28,548 nucleotides of DNA. It comes from UBA660 sp046704245. GTDB taxonomy: Bacteria; Bacillota_I; Bacilli_A; RF39; UBA660. Positions 21,578-28,548 of this stretch are shown here, one piece after another. The translations under genes and the position numbers were made by a program. Each line of letters starts with the position of its first letter. The first letter of the stretch is position 1. A model generated the notes under the pieces. It searched no databases. It was not told the origin of the DNA and saw only the letters and a list, made by a program, of their open reading frames with translations. The stretch is from contig JBJKSD010000040.1 in assembly GCA_046704245.1 (NCBI GenBank), forward strand, positions 1 through 28,548, in the 5' to 3' direction.

Positions 21578-23434
21578 CTAGAAACGACCCCCACCGCCAC
21601 CACCACCGAAGCCACCTCCACCAAAGGAAGCGCCTCCTCCAAAACCAGAACCAGATGACATTCTAGAATTAGCTACCGCAGTAGTAATAGTTCTATTAAT
21701 AGAAGTATTAATAGAATGAGTTAAATAATGGGCCATCATAACATTATTATAATATAAGAACGTATAATGAGGCATTATAGCTGGTGATAGATTCATCTTT
21801 TCTAACTTTATTTGCATTACTTTAGCTACTTTAGTAGCTATACCTAATACAGTGGCATATACCAAATATTTTTCCCATAAATATATTTCTGGTAATTCTT
21901 TATCTTTAAAGCGCCCAAAATCTAATAAAAATCTTTTAAAAGCTAACCATTTATGGTAATGTTCATTACCTTTTTTAGTTCTTTTATTAAATTGAGTAAT
22001 ATAAATAATTGCTATAATAGTAGGAATAAACATTAAATATCCTAAAAAGTTATTGGTAAGATAAATAATATGTAAAATAGATAAAGTAACAGTACTTAAG
22101 ATAAGATAGATATAAAGATTATTCTTTATATTCATATTATCTTCAGAGAAAGTTTGCTTTTCTGTTTCTTTATTAACAATCTTTTTCCATGCTTCTAACT
22201 TTTCAATAAAGGTTAGAGAACGAGTACGATTACTTGATGCATATGTAATATCTTTTACGCTTACTGATTCACCATTACCAATATCATTAATAAACCAATC
22301 TTTTAAATATTGTTCAGCTTCAGTTAATTGTTCTTGACTATCATTTTTCATTAATTTATAGTCTTTTTTATTGATCATTTCAATTGTTAGATGTTTTTTT
22401 CTTATTAATTCTAATATAGATGAAGATAATCCTAAGGAAGTAAGATCATGTTTAAATAAATAATCAACTACTTCTGGACCATAATTACCTGTAAATTCAC
22501 GATAATATTTATGAGTAAAACTTGGTTTATATTCTTTATCATATTTACGATATACATTAATTAAAATAACAATTAAGATAAGATACCATAGGTAAGTAAA
22601 TAGATTGATACTACTGATTATTAATTTAGCATGTTGTCTTATCGCACTAGCTTTATCAGCACGTTCTTGTTCTATTTGTAAAATATAATCTAAAGCTTTT
22701 ATATTAGATTTTTTTGTAGCATTAGGTACGATATCTTTATCAAATACTAAACGAACATCAATAGGAGTATTACTAGGTAAATAATGATAAGTAACTTCTG
22801 CTTGATAATTATTTATTAATTCTATTTGACCATCTAAGGGGCCATGAACCCAACCTTTTAGTGTTCTATTAGTATTAGGTAGATAAAAGTTAATAATTAA
22901 ATTATTAGTATTTTCATTATAATCTTTACCAAAAAAATTCCACCCTATTTCTGCTACATCATTGTGAATAATAACAGCATCAGTAATAGTATATTCTAGA
23001 TAAAAACCTGTTTCATAGAAGGAAGGATTATATATCTTTACTTCAATACCATTATTATCAGGAGTTAATTTATAGACACCATAATCATTATCTTGGGCAT
23101 ATTGATCGTTAGTAAACTTTTTATTTTTAACAATATTATTATCTTTTACAATCGTATCATAGACACTAATATTGATAATAGAAGTACCATTATAAATATC
23201 GCTACCCTCTAAATCTTCTTTCTTACCAGTAAAATGATTAGTAGCTCCAGTATAATTTAATTCTCTAATACTTCCATTATAAGTACCTGCTAATAAATAA
23301 TATTCTTTAATCGTTAAAGAACCATCATTATTGATAGTAGCATTTATATAATCATATGAAGTATCACCACTAGCAGCATATAATTTAGGTATGAAAATAA
23401 ATAACAATATAACAGTAAGTAATAATCTCTTCAT
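21578..23434 (-). CDS. DUF2207 membrane protein with glycine-rich tail
   Basis: A 618-residue protein of the DUF2207 family of predicted bacterial membrane proteins. It has a signal peptide (1-20, MKRLLLTVILLFIFIPKLYA), a large extracellular beta-rich domain (about 25-245, with YDYINATINNDGSLTIKEYY and an SSxTPIDVR-type end), one membrane helix near 272-293, a cytoplasmic region and a helical hairpin in the membrane near 443-485. The C-terminus is the family's SGSGFGGGASFGGGG tail. Family members are often encoded next to LemA, as here, and their function is unresolved (envelope stress or secretion have been suggested). Ribosome site AAGGGGTGAT. Confidence 0.88.
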   Translation of the reverse strand: MKRLLLTVILLFIFIPKLYAASGDTSYDYINATINNDGSLTIKEYYLLAGTYNGSIRELNYTGATNHFTGKKEDLEGSDIYNGTSIINISVYDTIVKDNNIVKNKKFTNDQYAQDNDYGVYKLTPDNNGIEVKIYNPSFYETGFYLEYTITDAVIIHNDVAEIGWNFFGKDYNENTNNLIINFYLPNTNRTLKGWVHGPLDGQIELINNYQAEVTYHYLPSNTPIDVRLVFDKDIVPNATKKSNIKALDYILQIEQERADKASAIRQHAKLIISSINLFTYLWYLILIVILINVYRKYDKEYKPSFTHKYYREFTGNYGPEVVDYLFKHDLTSLGLSSSILELIRKKHLTIEMINKKDYKLMKNDSQEQLTEAEQYLKDWFINDIGNGESVSVKDITYASSNRTRSLTFIEKLEAWKKIVNKETEKQTFSEDNMNIKNNLYIYLILSTVTLSILHIIYLTNNFLGYLMFIPTIIAIIYITQFNKRTKKGNEHYHKWLAFKRFLLDFGRFKDKELPEIYLWEKYLVYATVLGIATKVAKVMQIKLEKMNLSPAIMPHYTFLYYNNVMMAHYLTHSINTSINRTITTAVANSRMSSGSGFGGGASFGGGGFGGGGGGGRF

Positions 23435-23448
23435 CTTATCACCCCTTT

Positions 23449-23473
23449 AAAAAAGGCTTACATAAGTAAGCCA
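23449..23473 (-). terminator. hairpin terminator between lemA and the DUF2207 gene
   Basis: Arms GGCTTAC and GTAAGCC (23455-23461, 23466-23472) around ATAA, followed by TTTTTT on the minus strand. It lies inside the presumed operon, so it may tune the ratio of the two products. Confidence 0.82.
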
Positions 23474-24028
23474 TTAGAATTTAACAGTTGGATTTTTACT
23501 ATCCTCTTCTTCTACTTCAAAGAATTTAGATTGTTCAAACCTAAACATTGATGCGATAACGTTTGATGGAAACATTTCAATCTTAGTATTATATGAATAG
23601 ACACTATCATTATAGAATTGTCTAGCATATGCTATTTTATCTTCTATATCTTTTAAATCAGCTTGTAAGCTTAAGAAGTTTTGATTAGCTTTTAATTCTG
23701 GATAAGCTTCTGATAGAGCAAATAAACGACCTAAAGTATTAGTTAAGGCATTATTAGCTTCTATTTCCGCTTCTAACGTTTTAGCGTGATTAACTCTATT
23801 TCGGGCTTCAATTACTTCATCAAAAGTCTCTTTTTCATGCTTAGCATAACCTTTAACAGTTTCTACTAAGTTAGGAATTAAATTAGCTCTCTTTTTTAAT
23901 TGAACATCAACTTGGGCCCATTGATCTTTTACTCTATTTCTTAAAGCTACTAAAGTATTATAAGTACCCATAATATAGAGTAATAATAGAATAATAACAA
24001 TTCCAATACCAATATACCAATATATCAT
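23474..24028 (-). CDS. lemA: LemA family protein
   Basis: A 184-residue LemA-family protein with one N-terminal membrane helix (about 3-20, YWYIGIGIVIILLLLYI) and a helical ectodomain carrying the family signature: YNTLVALRNRVKDQWAQVDVQLKKRANLIPNLVETVKGY (in part; residues about 23-61) and EARNRVNHA. The C-terminal part has YPELKANQNFLSLQADL and IAYARQFYNDSV, both typical. Its exact role is unknown; it co-occurs with DUF2207 or TPM-type proteins. The ATG two codons upstream is too close to AGGAGAG, so I choose MIYWYIG at 24028. It heads a two-gene unit with the DUF2207 gene, with an extended -10 promoter. Confidence 0.92.
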   Translation of the reverse strand: MIYWYIGIGIVIILLLLYIMGTYNTLVALRNRVKDQWAQVDVQLKKRANLIPNLVETVKGYAKHEKETFDEVIEARNRVNHAKTLEAEIEANNALTNTLGRLFALSEAYPELKANQNFLSLQADLKDIEDKIAYARQFYNDSVYSYNTKIEMFPSNVIASMFRFEQSKFFEVEEEDSKNPTVKF

Positions 24029-24052
24029 ATTCATCTCTCCTTATCGATTATA

Positions 24053-24061
24053 AGTATATCA
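24053..24061 (-). promoter_or_regulatory. extended -10 promoter of lemA
   Basis: Minus strand TGATATACT, about 25 bases before the ATG, back to back with the sspI promoter. Confidence 0.45.
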
Positions 24062-24092
24062 TAGAAAAGATTTAAAGACTATATATTTTATA

Positions 24093-24121
24093 GAATAATT
24101 AAACCTATCTGATATATAATA
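24093..24121 (+). promoter_or_regulatory. sigma-G-like promoter of sspI
   Basis: Plus strand GAATA (24093-24097), 17 bases, TATAATA (24115-24121). This matches the forespore sigma-G pattern GHATR, 17-18, CATnHTA except for T instead of C at the first -10 base. There is no TTGACA-like -35, so a housekeeping promoter is less likely. Confidence 0.45.
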
Positions 24122-24140
24122 ATCATAAAAGGGTGAGAAT

Positions 24141-24356
24141 ATGAATATTGATATCAAAGAATATATCAGAAATAATTTTAAAAATACTACCGTACAAGAA
24201 ATAAGGCAATCAATCGAGGAAGGTGTCAATCAAAATGATGAATTATTTCTACCAGGATTGGGTGCCTTATTTGATGTTGCATGGCAAAATAGCGATGAAC
24301 ATTTACGAAATGAAATATTAACTGTCTTACATAATAGTTTCTCAGCTACTAAATAA
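24141..24356 (+). CDS. sspI: small acid-soluble spore protein SspI
   Basis: A 71-residue protein of the SspI family, minor small acid-soluble proteins of the forespore. The diagnostic centre LPGLGALFDVAWQ (residues 38-49) matches the family LPGLGVLFExiWQ; before it VQEIRQSIEEGVNQNDE corresponds to the TIxdAIqxxEE helix, and after it EHLRNEILTVL to the EK.EML.TL helix. In Bacillus sspI adjoins ysgA-pheS-pheT, and here it is next to pheT and near a SpoU methylase, so synteny supports the call. It is the only plus-strand gene, has ribosome site GGGTGAG, and ends one base before the pheT stop on the other strand. It indicates an endospore programme. Confidence 0.88.
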   Translation: MNIDIKEYIRNNFKNTTVQEIRQSIEEGVNQNDELFLPGLGALFDVAWQNSDEHLRNEILTVLHNSFSATK

Positions 24357-24357
24357 T

Positions 24358-26751
24358 TTATTTATCACGTAAGATAGCTTGATATTTATCAGCCATCATC
24401 TTAATAATATTATCGAGATGGGGTTTTACTTCATCATCAGTTAGCGTTTTAGTTAGATCATTAAATTCTAACGAGAAAGCTACTGATTTTTTATTGTTAC
24501 CTAATGTTTCGTCAGTATAGACATCAAAGATTTCAACATTAGTTAAAAGAGAACTTCCCATTTGATATATATTATCTAAGATATCACTAGCTAATATATT
24601 ATTATCTAGGATAAACGCTAAATCTTTAATAATTGATGGATATTTTGGTATATCTTTAACAATAATAGCATCAATCTTATATTTATTTAACTTAGTTAAA
24701 GATAATTCAAACATATAGATTGGTAATTTATTAATAGATGGATTAATACATCCAAGATAACCTATAAATTCATTATCAATATGAATTTCAGCTGTACGAC
24801 CAATATGAAATTCACTAGGTATATTATCAGTTTTAATATATTTAATACGATTACTTAAACCTAAATAATTAAATAAGTTATCTAATAAACCTTTAATTAG
24901 ATAGAAATTTATTTCTATCTCTTTATTTTCCCATGAATTAATTAAATAATTACCCACTAACATACCCGCTATCTTTTCTTCTTCAATATATTTATTTTCT
25001 TGTTTATAATATGAAGAACCTATTTCATAGATAGCTATATCGTTAATATGGCGTGCTAAATTATATTCTACTACTTTTAATAATGATGGTAATAAACTAT
25101 ATCTTAAAATCTTTTTATCTTCGCTCATTGGATTAATAACTGCTATCTGTTCAAAATTATCGTTCGTAAAACTACTGACCATATCTTTACTTACTAAAGA
25201 ATAAGTAACTATTTGTTTTAATCCTAATGATTGTAATTTATTATTAATCTTTTTGCGCTTTAAATATTGATTGCTATAAGTACCTACTTTAATAATAGTA
25301 GTAGGAAGTAATCCTTCCATATTATCATATCCATGAATACGGCCTACTTCTTCAATTAAATCTTCAGGAATATTAATATCTAGACGTCTATTAGGTACTG
25401 ATACATGGAATAAACCATTTATTTGTTCAAAATCAAATCTTAAATGATCGAAGACATCACTAACTTCTTTAATGGAAATATCCATACCTAAAACATTATT
25501 AATTCGTTCATGATCAATATTAATAACTTTAGGTTCTAACTTTATATTATTGTGGATAACAGTACCAGTTAAAGTTTTACCACTAGCATATTTAGTTAAT
25601 AGATGACATGCTCTATTTAAAGCTTCTAATGTTCTAGTAGCATCTATGCCCTTTTCAAAACGGATACTTGCTTCACTTCTAAATATTTTCTTTGATGTAT
25701 TACGTATATTTAAAGGATTAAAGATTGCACTTTCAATAACGATAGTCTTAGTATCATTATCAACTTCAGTATTTAATGCTCCCATTACACCTGCTACAGC
25801 TACAATATCTTCACCATTAGTTATTACAATATCATCTTTCGATAATATTCTTTGTTCATCATCTAAAGTGGTTACTTCTTCATTATCACGGGCCATACGA
25901 ACCCCTATTTTATTACCTAATTTATCATAATCAAAGAAATGAAGAGGTTGACCATACTCTAACATAACATAATTACTAATATCAACAACATTATTGATAG
26001 AACGTATACCAGCAGCCATCAATCTTCTTTTAATAAAAGCTGGACTATCTTTTATTTCAATATCTTTAACCATTCTAGCAATATACAAAGGACAATTATT
26101 AGTATCTACTTTTAATGATAGATGATGTTTTATATCTTCATTTATTTCATCGACAATTGAATCCGGTAAAACTACTTGTTTGTTGATAATAGCCCCTATT
26201 TCATAAGCCATACCTAATATACTTAATAAATCACTACGATTAGGAGTTAAATCATAATTAATAACAATATCATCAAAACCTAAATATTTAATAGCATCTT
26301 TACCAATAGGTGCATCTTCAGGTAAGACTATAATACCTTTTTTATCTTCTTCACTTAAATATTTAGATTCTATTCCTAATTCTTCTAAAGAACAAATCAT
26401 TCCTTCTGAATCGACACCTCTAATATTAACTTTATCAATCGTAATATCTTTGGGTAAAGTAGCTCCTATTTTAGCGACAACTACTTTTTGTCCTTGATCA
26501 ACATTAGGAGCACCACAAATAATTTGTTTTAATTCTCTTTCTCCAATATCAACTAAACAGACACTTAATTTATCTGCTTGAGGATGTTTTTCTCTTTCTT
26601 TAACATAACCAATAACTAAATTAGTAGCTTCACTAATTTTACTAACTGATTCAACTTCATTACCTACTAAAGTCATCTTTTCAGTTAAATTAATAAGATC
26701 AACATTCTTAACATCAATATAATCATTTAACCAATCGACACTAATTCGCAT
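24358..26751 (-). CDS. pheT: phenylalanyl-tRNA synthetase beta chain
   Basis: Beta subunit of the alpha2-beta2 enzyme that charges tRNA-Phe. The 797-residue protein has the bacterial long-form layout: the tRNA-binding OB domain (about 35-145, with VIGYVKEREKHPQADKLSVC), the B3/B4 editing region (about 205-385), the B5 domain (about 400-470), a catalytic-like core (about 480-690) and the C-terminal ferredoxin-like anticodon-binding domain (about 704-796, starting around YPSIIKDLAFILD). It lacks internal frameshifts. The start is MRISVDWLNDY at 26751, where GGTGGTGAT is the ribosome site within the end of pheS; the overlap is 11 bases. It is expressed from the T-box promoter with pheS. Confidence 0.98.
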   Translation of the reverse strand: MRISVDWLNDYIDVKNVDLINLTEKMTLVGNEVESVSKISEATNLVIGYVKEREKHPQADKLSVCLVDIGERELKQIICGAPNVDQGQKVVVAKIGATLPKDITIDKVNIRGVDSEGMICSLEELGIESKYLSEEDKKGIIVLPEDAPIGKDAIKYLGFDDIVINYDLTPNRSDLLSILGMAYEIGAIINKQVVLPDSIVDEINEDIKHHLSLKVDTNNCPLYIARMVKDIEIKDSPAFIKRRLMAAGIRSINNVVDISNYVMLEYGQPLHFFDYDKLGNKIGVRMARDNEEVTTLDDEQRILSKDDIVITNGEDIVAVAGVMGALNTEVDNDTKTIVIESAIFNPLNIRNTSKKIFRSEASIRFEKGIDATRTLEALNRACHLLTKYASGKTLTGTVIHNNIKLEPKVINIDHERINNVLGMDISIKEVSDVFDHLRFDFEQINGLFHVSVPNRRLDINIPEDLIEEVGRIHGYDNMEGLLPTTIIKVGTYSNQYLKRKKINNKLQSLGLKQIVTYSLVSKDMVSSFTNDNFEQIAVINPMSEDKKILRYSLLPSLLKVVEYNLARHINDIAIYEIGSSYYKQENKYIEEEKIAGMLVGNYLINSWENKEIEINFYLIKGLLDNLFNYLGLSNRIKYIKTDNIPSEFHIGRTAEIHIDNEFIGYLGCINPSINKLPIYMFELSLTKLNKYKIDAIIVKDIPKYPSIIKDLAFILDNNILASDILDNIYQMGSSLLTNVEIFDVYTDETLGNNKKSVAFSLEFNDLTKTLTDDEVKPHLDNIIKMMADKYQAILRDK

Positions 26752-27802
26752 TAATATCACCACCATCTATATGATTAAAATTATCTAATAATCTTATATC
26801 ATTAGTATAAAGATCTCTTATATCACCTATACCATATTTAAGCATAGCTATTCTTTCTACTCCGATACCAAAAGCAAAACCAGTATATTTTTCAGGATCA
26901 TATCCTGATGTTTTTAACACATTAGGATGAACCATACCAGCACCTAATATTTCTATCCACCCTGTACCTTTACATAATGAACAGCCAGTTCCATTACATT
27001 TAAAACATGATACATCAACTTCAAAACTAGGTTCAGTAAATGGAAAGAAACTAGGTCTAAATCTAATAGTACGATCTTTACCAAACAACTTTTTAGCTAA
27101 TATTTCTAATGTTCCCTTTAAATGAGCCATCGATATATTCTTATCAACTACCAATCCTTCAATTTGAGTAAATTGATGAGAATGAGTAGCATCTTCATCC
27201 CTTCGATATACTTTACCAGGACAAATCATTCTAATTGGGGTTTTATCTTTATTAGCTTGCATAGTTCTTACTTGGACTGGTGAAGTCTGAGTTCTAAGTA
27301 ACATATCTTCAGTTATATAGAAACTATCTTGAGCATCTCTAGCTGGATGTCCTTTAGGTAAGTTTAATAATTCAAAGTTATAAAGATCACTTTCTATTTC
27401 AGGTCCTTCGACCACATCATAACCTTTAGCAATAAATAATGATTCTATTTCTTCTATAACTCTAGTTATCGGATGATTAGTACCAGTACTAATCTTAGTA
27501 CCAGGTAAAGTAACATCTATCTGTTCTTCTAATAATCTTTTATTTAAATCTTCAGTTTGTAATTTTTCTTGTAATTTACTAATCTTAGCATCAGTTAATT
27601 CTTTAAATTGATTAAGATGGCGCCCTAACTCTCTTTTTTCTTCGATTGATAATTTATCAATATCGACAACTAACTTTTGAACAATACCTTTTTTACCTAA
27701 ATATTTAATTCTAATATCATTTAAAGCATCTAAATTATCTGTATTAGCTAACATCTTATCTAATTCATTTCGTAAATGCTCTATTTGTTTAATAGTATCC
27801 AT
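26741..27802 (-). CDS. pheS: phenylalanyl-tRNA synthetase alpha chain
   Basis: Catalytic alpha subunit of phenylalanyl-tRNA synthetase. The 353-residue protein begins with a coiled-coil arm (about 1-85), then the class II core: motif 1 around GTNHPITRVIEEIESLFIAKGYDVVEGPEIE (in part), motif 2 KVYRRDEDATHSHQFTQIEG (about 198-217), and motif 3 GFAFGIGVERIAMLKYGI (about 308-325). A CxxC...CxxC-like cluster (SCFKCNGTGCSLCKGTGW) lies near 264-281, which is present in several Firmicute PheS proteins. Ribosome site AAAGGAGG. Expression is controlled by the T-box leader upstream. Confidence 0.98.
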   Translation of the reverse strand: MDTIKQIEHLRNELDKMLANTDNLDALNDIRIKYLGKKGIVQKLVVDIDKLSIEEKRELGRHLNQFKELTDAKISKLQEKLQTEDLNKRLLEEQIDVTLPGTKISTGTNHPITRVIEEIESLFIAKGYDVVEGPEIESDLYNFELLNLPKGHPARDAQDSFYITEDMLLRTQTSPVQVRTMQANKDKTPIRMICPGKVYRRDEDATHSHQFTQIEGLVVDKNISMAHLKGTLEILAKKLFGKDRTIRFRPSFFPFTEPSFEVDVSCFKCNGTGCSLCKGTGWIEILGAGMVHPNVLKTSGYDPEKYTGFAFGIGVERIAMLKYGIGDIRDLYTNDIRLLDNFNHIDGGDINAN

Positions 27803-27825
27803 TTTTATTCCTCCTTTAGTAAAAA

Positions 27826-28069
27826 AACGTCCTTAATATAAGGACGTTAATACGCGGTACCACCTTAGTTCATAATAAAATTATGCCCTCTAATCGTTAA
27901 CGGTAGATACCGCATTATTTTTTGATGTTATCTCCCAATATGAGCTAAAAGGTGAATTCATAGATTATTTATATTCTAGTTTTCACCAACCACTAGATCT
28001 CTATTTATAAATATTATCTATTACTACTTCTTTATTATGGCTTTTAAATATTATTATATGTTCATTTCT
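27826..28069 (-). promoter_or_regulatory. T-box riboswitch controlling pheST
   Basis: A tRNA-sensing leader. The 14-base T-box sequence AAGGTGGTACCGCG lies on the minus strand at 27853-27866. The terminator hairpin AACGTCCTTA/TAAGGACGTT (27826-27848) with a T-run follows. A long Stem I (upper part ATAGATAATATTTATA pairing with TATAAATAATCTAT) precedes it, and GAATTCACC at its 3' side offers TTC (27954-27956) as a Phe specifier. Uncharged tRNA-Phe should favour the antiterminator and expression. This region fills most of the 364-base gap before pheS. Confidence 0.95.
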
Positions 28070-28075
28070 TTTTTA

Positions 28076-28104
28076 ATTATACATTCTATATATTTAATAG
28101 TCAA
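28076..28104 (-). promoter_or_regulatory. sigma-A promoter of pheST
   Basis: Minus strand TTGACT (28099-28104), 17 bases, TATAAT (28076-28081). Inverted arms ACATTCTA (28081-28088) and TAGAATGT (28113-28120) enclose the -35. Confidence 0.88.
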
Positions 28105-28132
28105 TAAATTATTAGAATGTATACATATAATA

Positions 28133-28160
28133 AAAAAGTATTCTATAATAGAATACTTTT
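28133..28160 (-). terminator. terminator after the C-terminal surface-protein fragment
   Basis: Arms AAAAGTATTCTA and TAGAATACTTTT around TAA, with T- and A-runs on both sides, a few bases after the stop at 28167. Confidence 0.88.
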
Positions 28161-28166
28161 ATTTAT

Positions 28167-28548
28167 TTAAACTACACGAATACGATAACGATACATAAGT
28201 ACCGGAACCACATTAATATTTGGATCAGCTTCTGCTTCTTCTAAGGTTGTTCCAAGAGCAGTTTCTAATTCGCTTTCAGTAACATAATTATTAAGAACAT
28301 TTCCTGACCAGTCTAAAATTTCATCTCTAGTTCTAAATTGTTCTTTATCATCTATAGTTCGATAGTCATATGTTGTTGGTACTACTACACTCCATGGACT
28401 CCAGGCAGTAAATTGAGTTTGACTAGTATCTTTATTTGGATAACCAGCAGGGGCGGTTGAATAATAACCATCAGCATAGTTTACTTCACCTCTAGTATAA
28501 TTCCAACTACTAGCTACCTCTCTAGAATAATCCCATTTACTTGCCACA
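28167..28548 (-). CDS. C-terminal part of a second Trp/Tyr-rich surface protein (5' end outside window)
   Basis: The reading frame is open to the window edge, so this is only the last about 126 residues of a longer protein; the GTG at 28547 is probably an internal Val codon. It is rich in Trp, Tyr, Thr and acidic residues. A near-repeat VASKWDYSRE / VASSWNYTRG (about residues 1-20 of the fragment) is followed by YYSTAPAGYP, FTAWSPWSVVV, YDYRTIDDKEQFRTRD and a C-terminal YRYRIRVV. The W-x-x-W clusters, the YST-P-GY segment and YRYR end match the surface protein at 5831-7249. No membrane helix is in the visible part. A role at the cell surface is inferred from that similarity. Confidence 0.65.
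   Translation of the reverse strand, partial: VASKWDYSREVASSWNYTRGEVNYADGYYSTAPAGYPNKDTSQTQFTAWSPWSVVVPTTYDYRTIDDKEQFRTRDEILDWSGNVLNNYVTESELETALGTTLEEAEADPNINVVPVLMYRYRIRVV

Noticed and set aside
25646..25930. Plus-strand open frame inside pheT
   Set aside because: Antisense to the pheT editing domain; Ser/Leu-rich shadow frame.
28167..28547. GTG at 28547 as the true start of the last gene
   Set aside because: No ribosome site can be seen, the frame stays open to the edge, and the first residues belong to a repeat; it is read as an internal Val codon.
1..28548. CRISPR arrays, insertion sequences or prophage modules
   Set aside because: No direct-repeat arrays, transposase or phage structural genes were seen on either strand.

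Overview
The window is very AT-rich bacterial DNA in which almost every gene lies on the minus strand, so transcription runs from high to low coordinates. Gene content and order point to a low-GC Firmicute (Bacilli, possibly one of the uncultured lineages near Mollicutes/Erysipelotrichales; this placement is inference). The order trmH-rimM-trmD-rplS-lepB-rbgA-rnhB ... topA ... xerC, and the group sspI/SpoU methylase/pheS/pheT, are classic Bacillus-type neighbourhoods. TGG encodes Trp throughout and TGA ends at least two genes, so the standard bacterial code (table 11) fits. A plus-strand sspI gene, for a small acid-soluble spore protein, suggests an endospore former or a recent descendant of one. 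murF and signal peptidase I show a walled cell.

Layout from low to high coordinates. 1-2003: the 3'-truncated, membrane-anchored murF and an alpha/beta hydrolase. 2083-5187: a HAD-like protein and a guanylate-kinase-like protein as a pair, tRNA-Leu(UAG), a ferritin-like diiron/dimanganese protein, an unknown 318-residue protein, and a CAU-anticodon tRNA. 5250-8499: an unknown small protein with a consensus promoter and a leader hairpin, a membrane-anchored Trp/Tyr/Thr-rich surface protein, a stand-alone Smr protein and a PfkB sugar kinase. 8505-11261: pyruvate phosphate dikinase. 11266-13884: an unknown protein, XerC/D recombinase, and two paralogous unknown proteins, one ending in a beta-clamp-binding-like motif. 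13921-18528: topA, rnhB, rbgA, lepB and rplS. 18534-21528: an extra coiled-coil protein, trmD, rimM, a SpoU methylase and a YgjP-type metallopeptidase. 21546-24061: DUF2207 protein and LemA. 24093-24356: sspI. 24358-28104: pheT and pheS behind a T-box leader. 28133-28548: the C-terminal end of a second Trp/Tyr-rich surface protein that runs off the window.

Most of the window is translation, ribosome assembly, DNA topology and envelope housekeeping. The less ordinary parts are the spore gene with a sigma-G-like promoter, the two WxxW surface proteins, the paralogous pair between xerC and topA, the kinase/HAD pair, an RNase HII with a Glu in place of its first catalytic Asp, and several inverted repeats lying on promoters. 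I see no insertion sequences, CRISPR arrays or prophage modules. Intergenic spaces are short; the only gap above 300 bases (27803-28166) is filled by the pheS T-box leader, its promoter and the terminator of the preceding gene.
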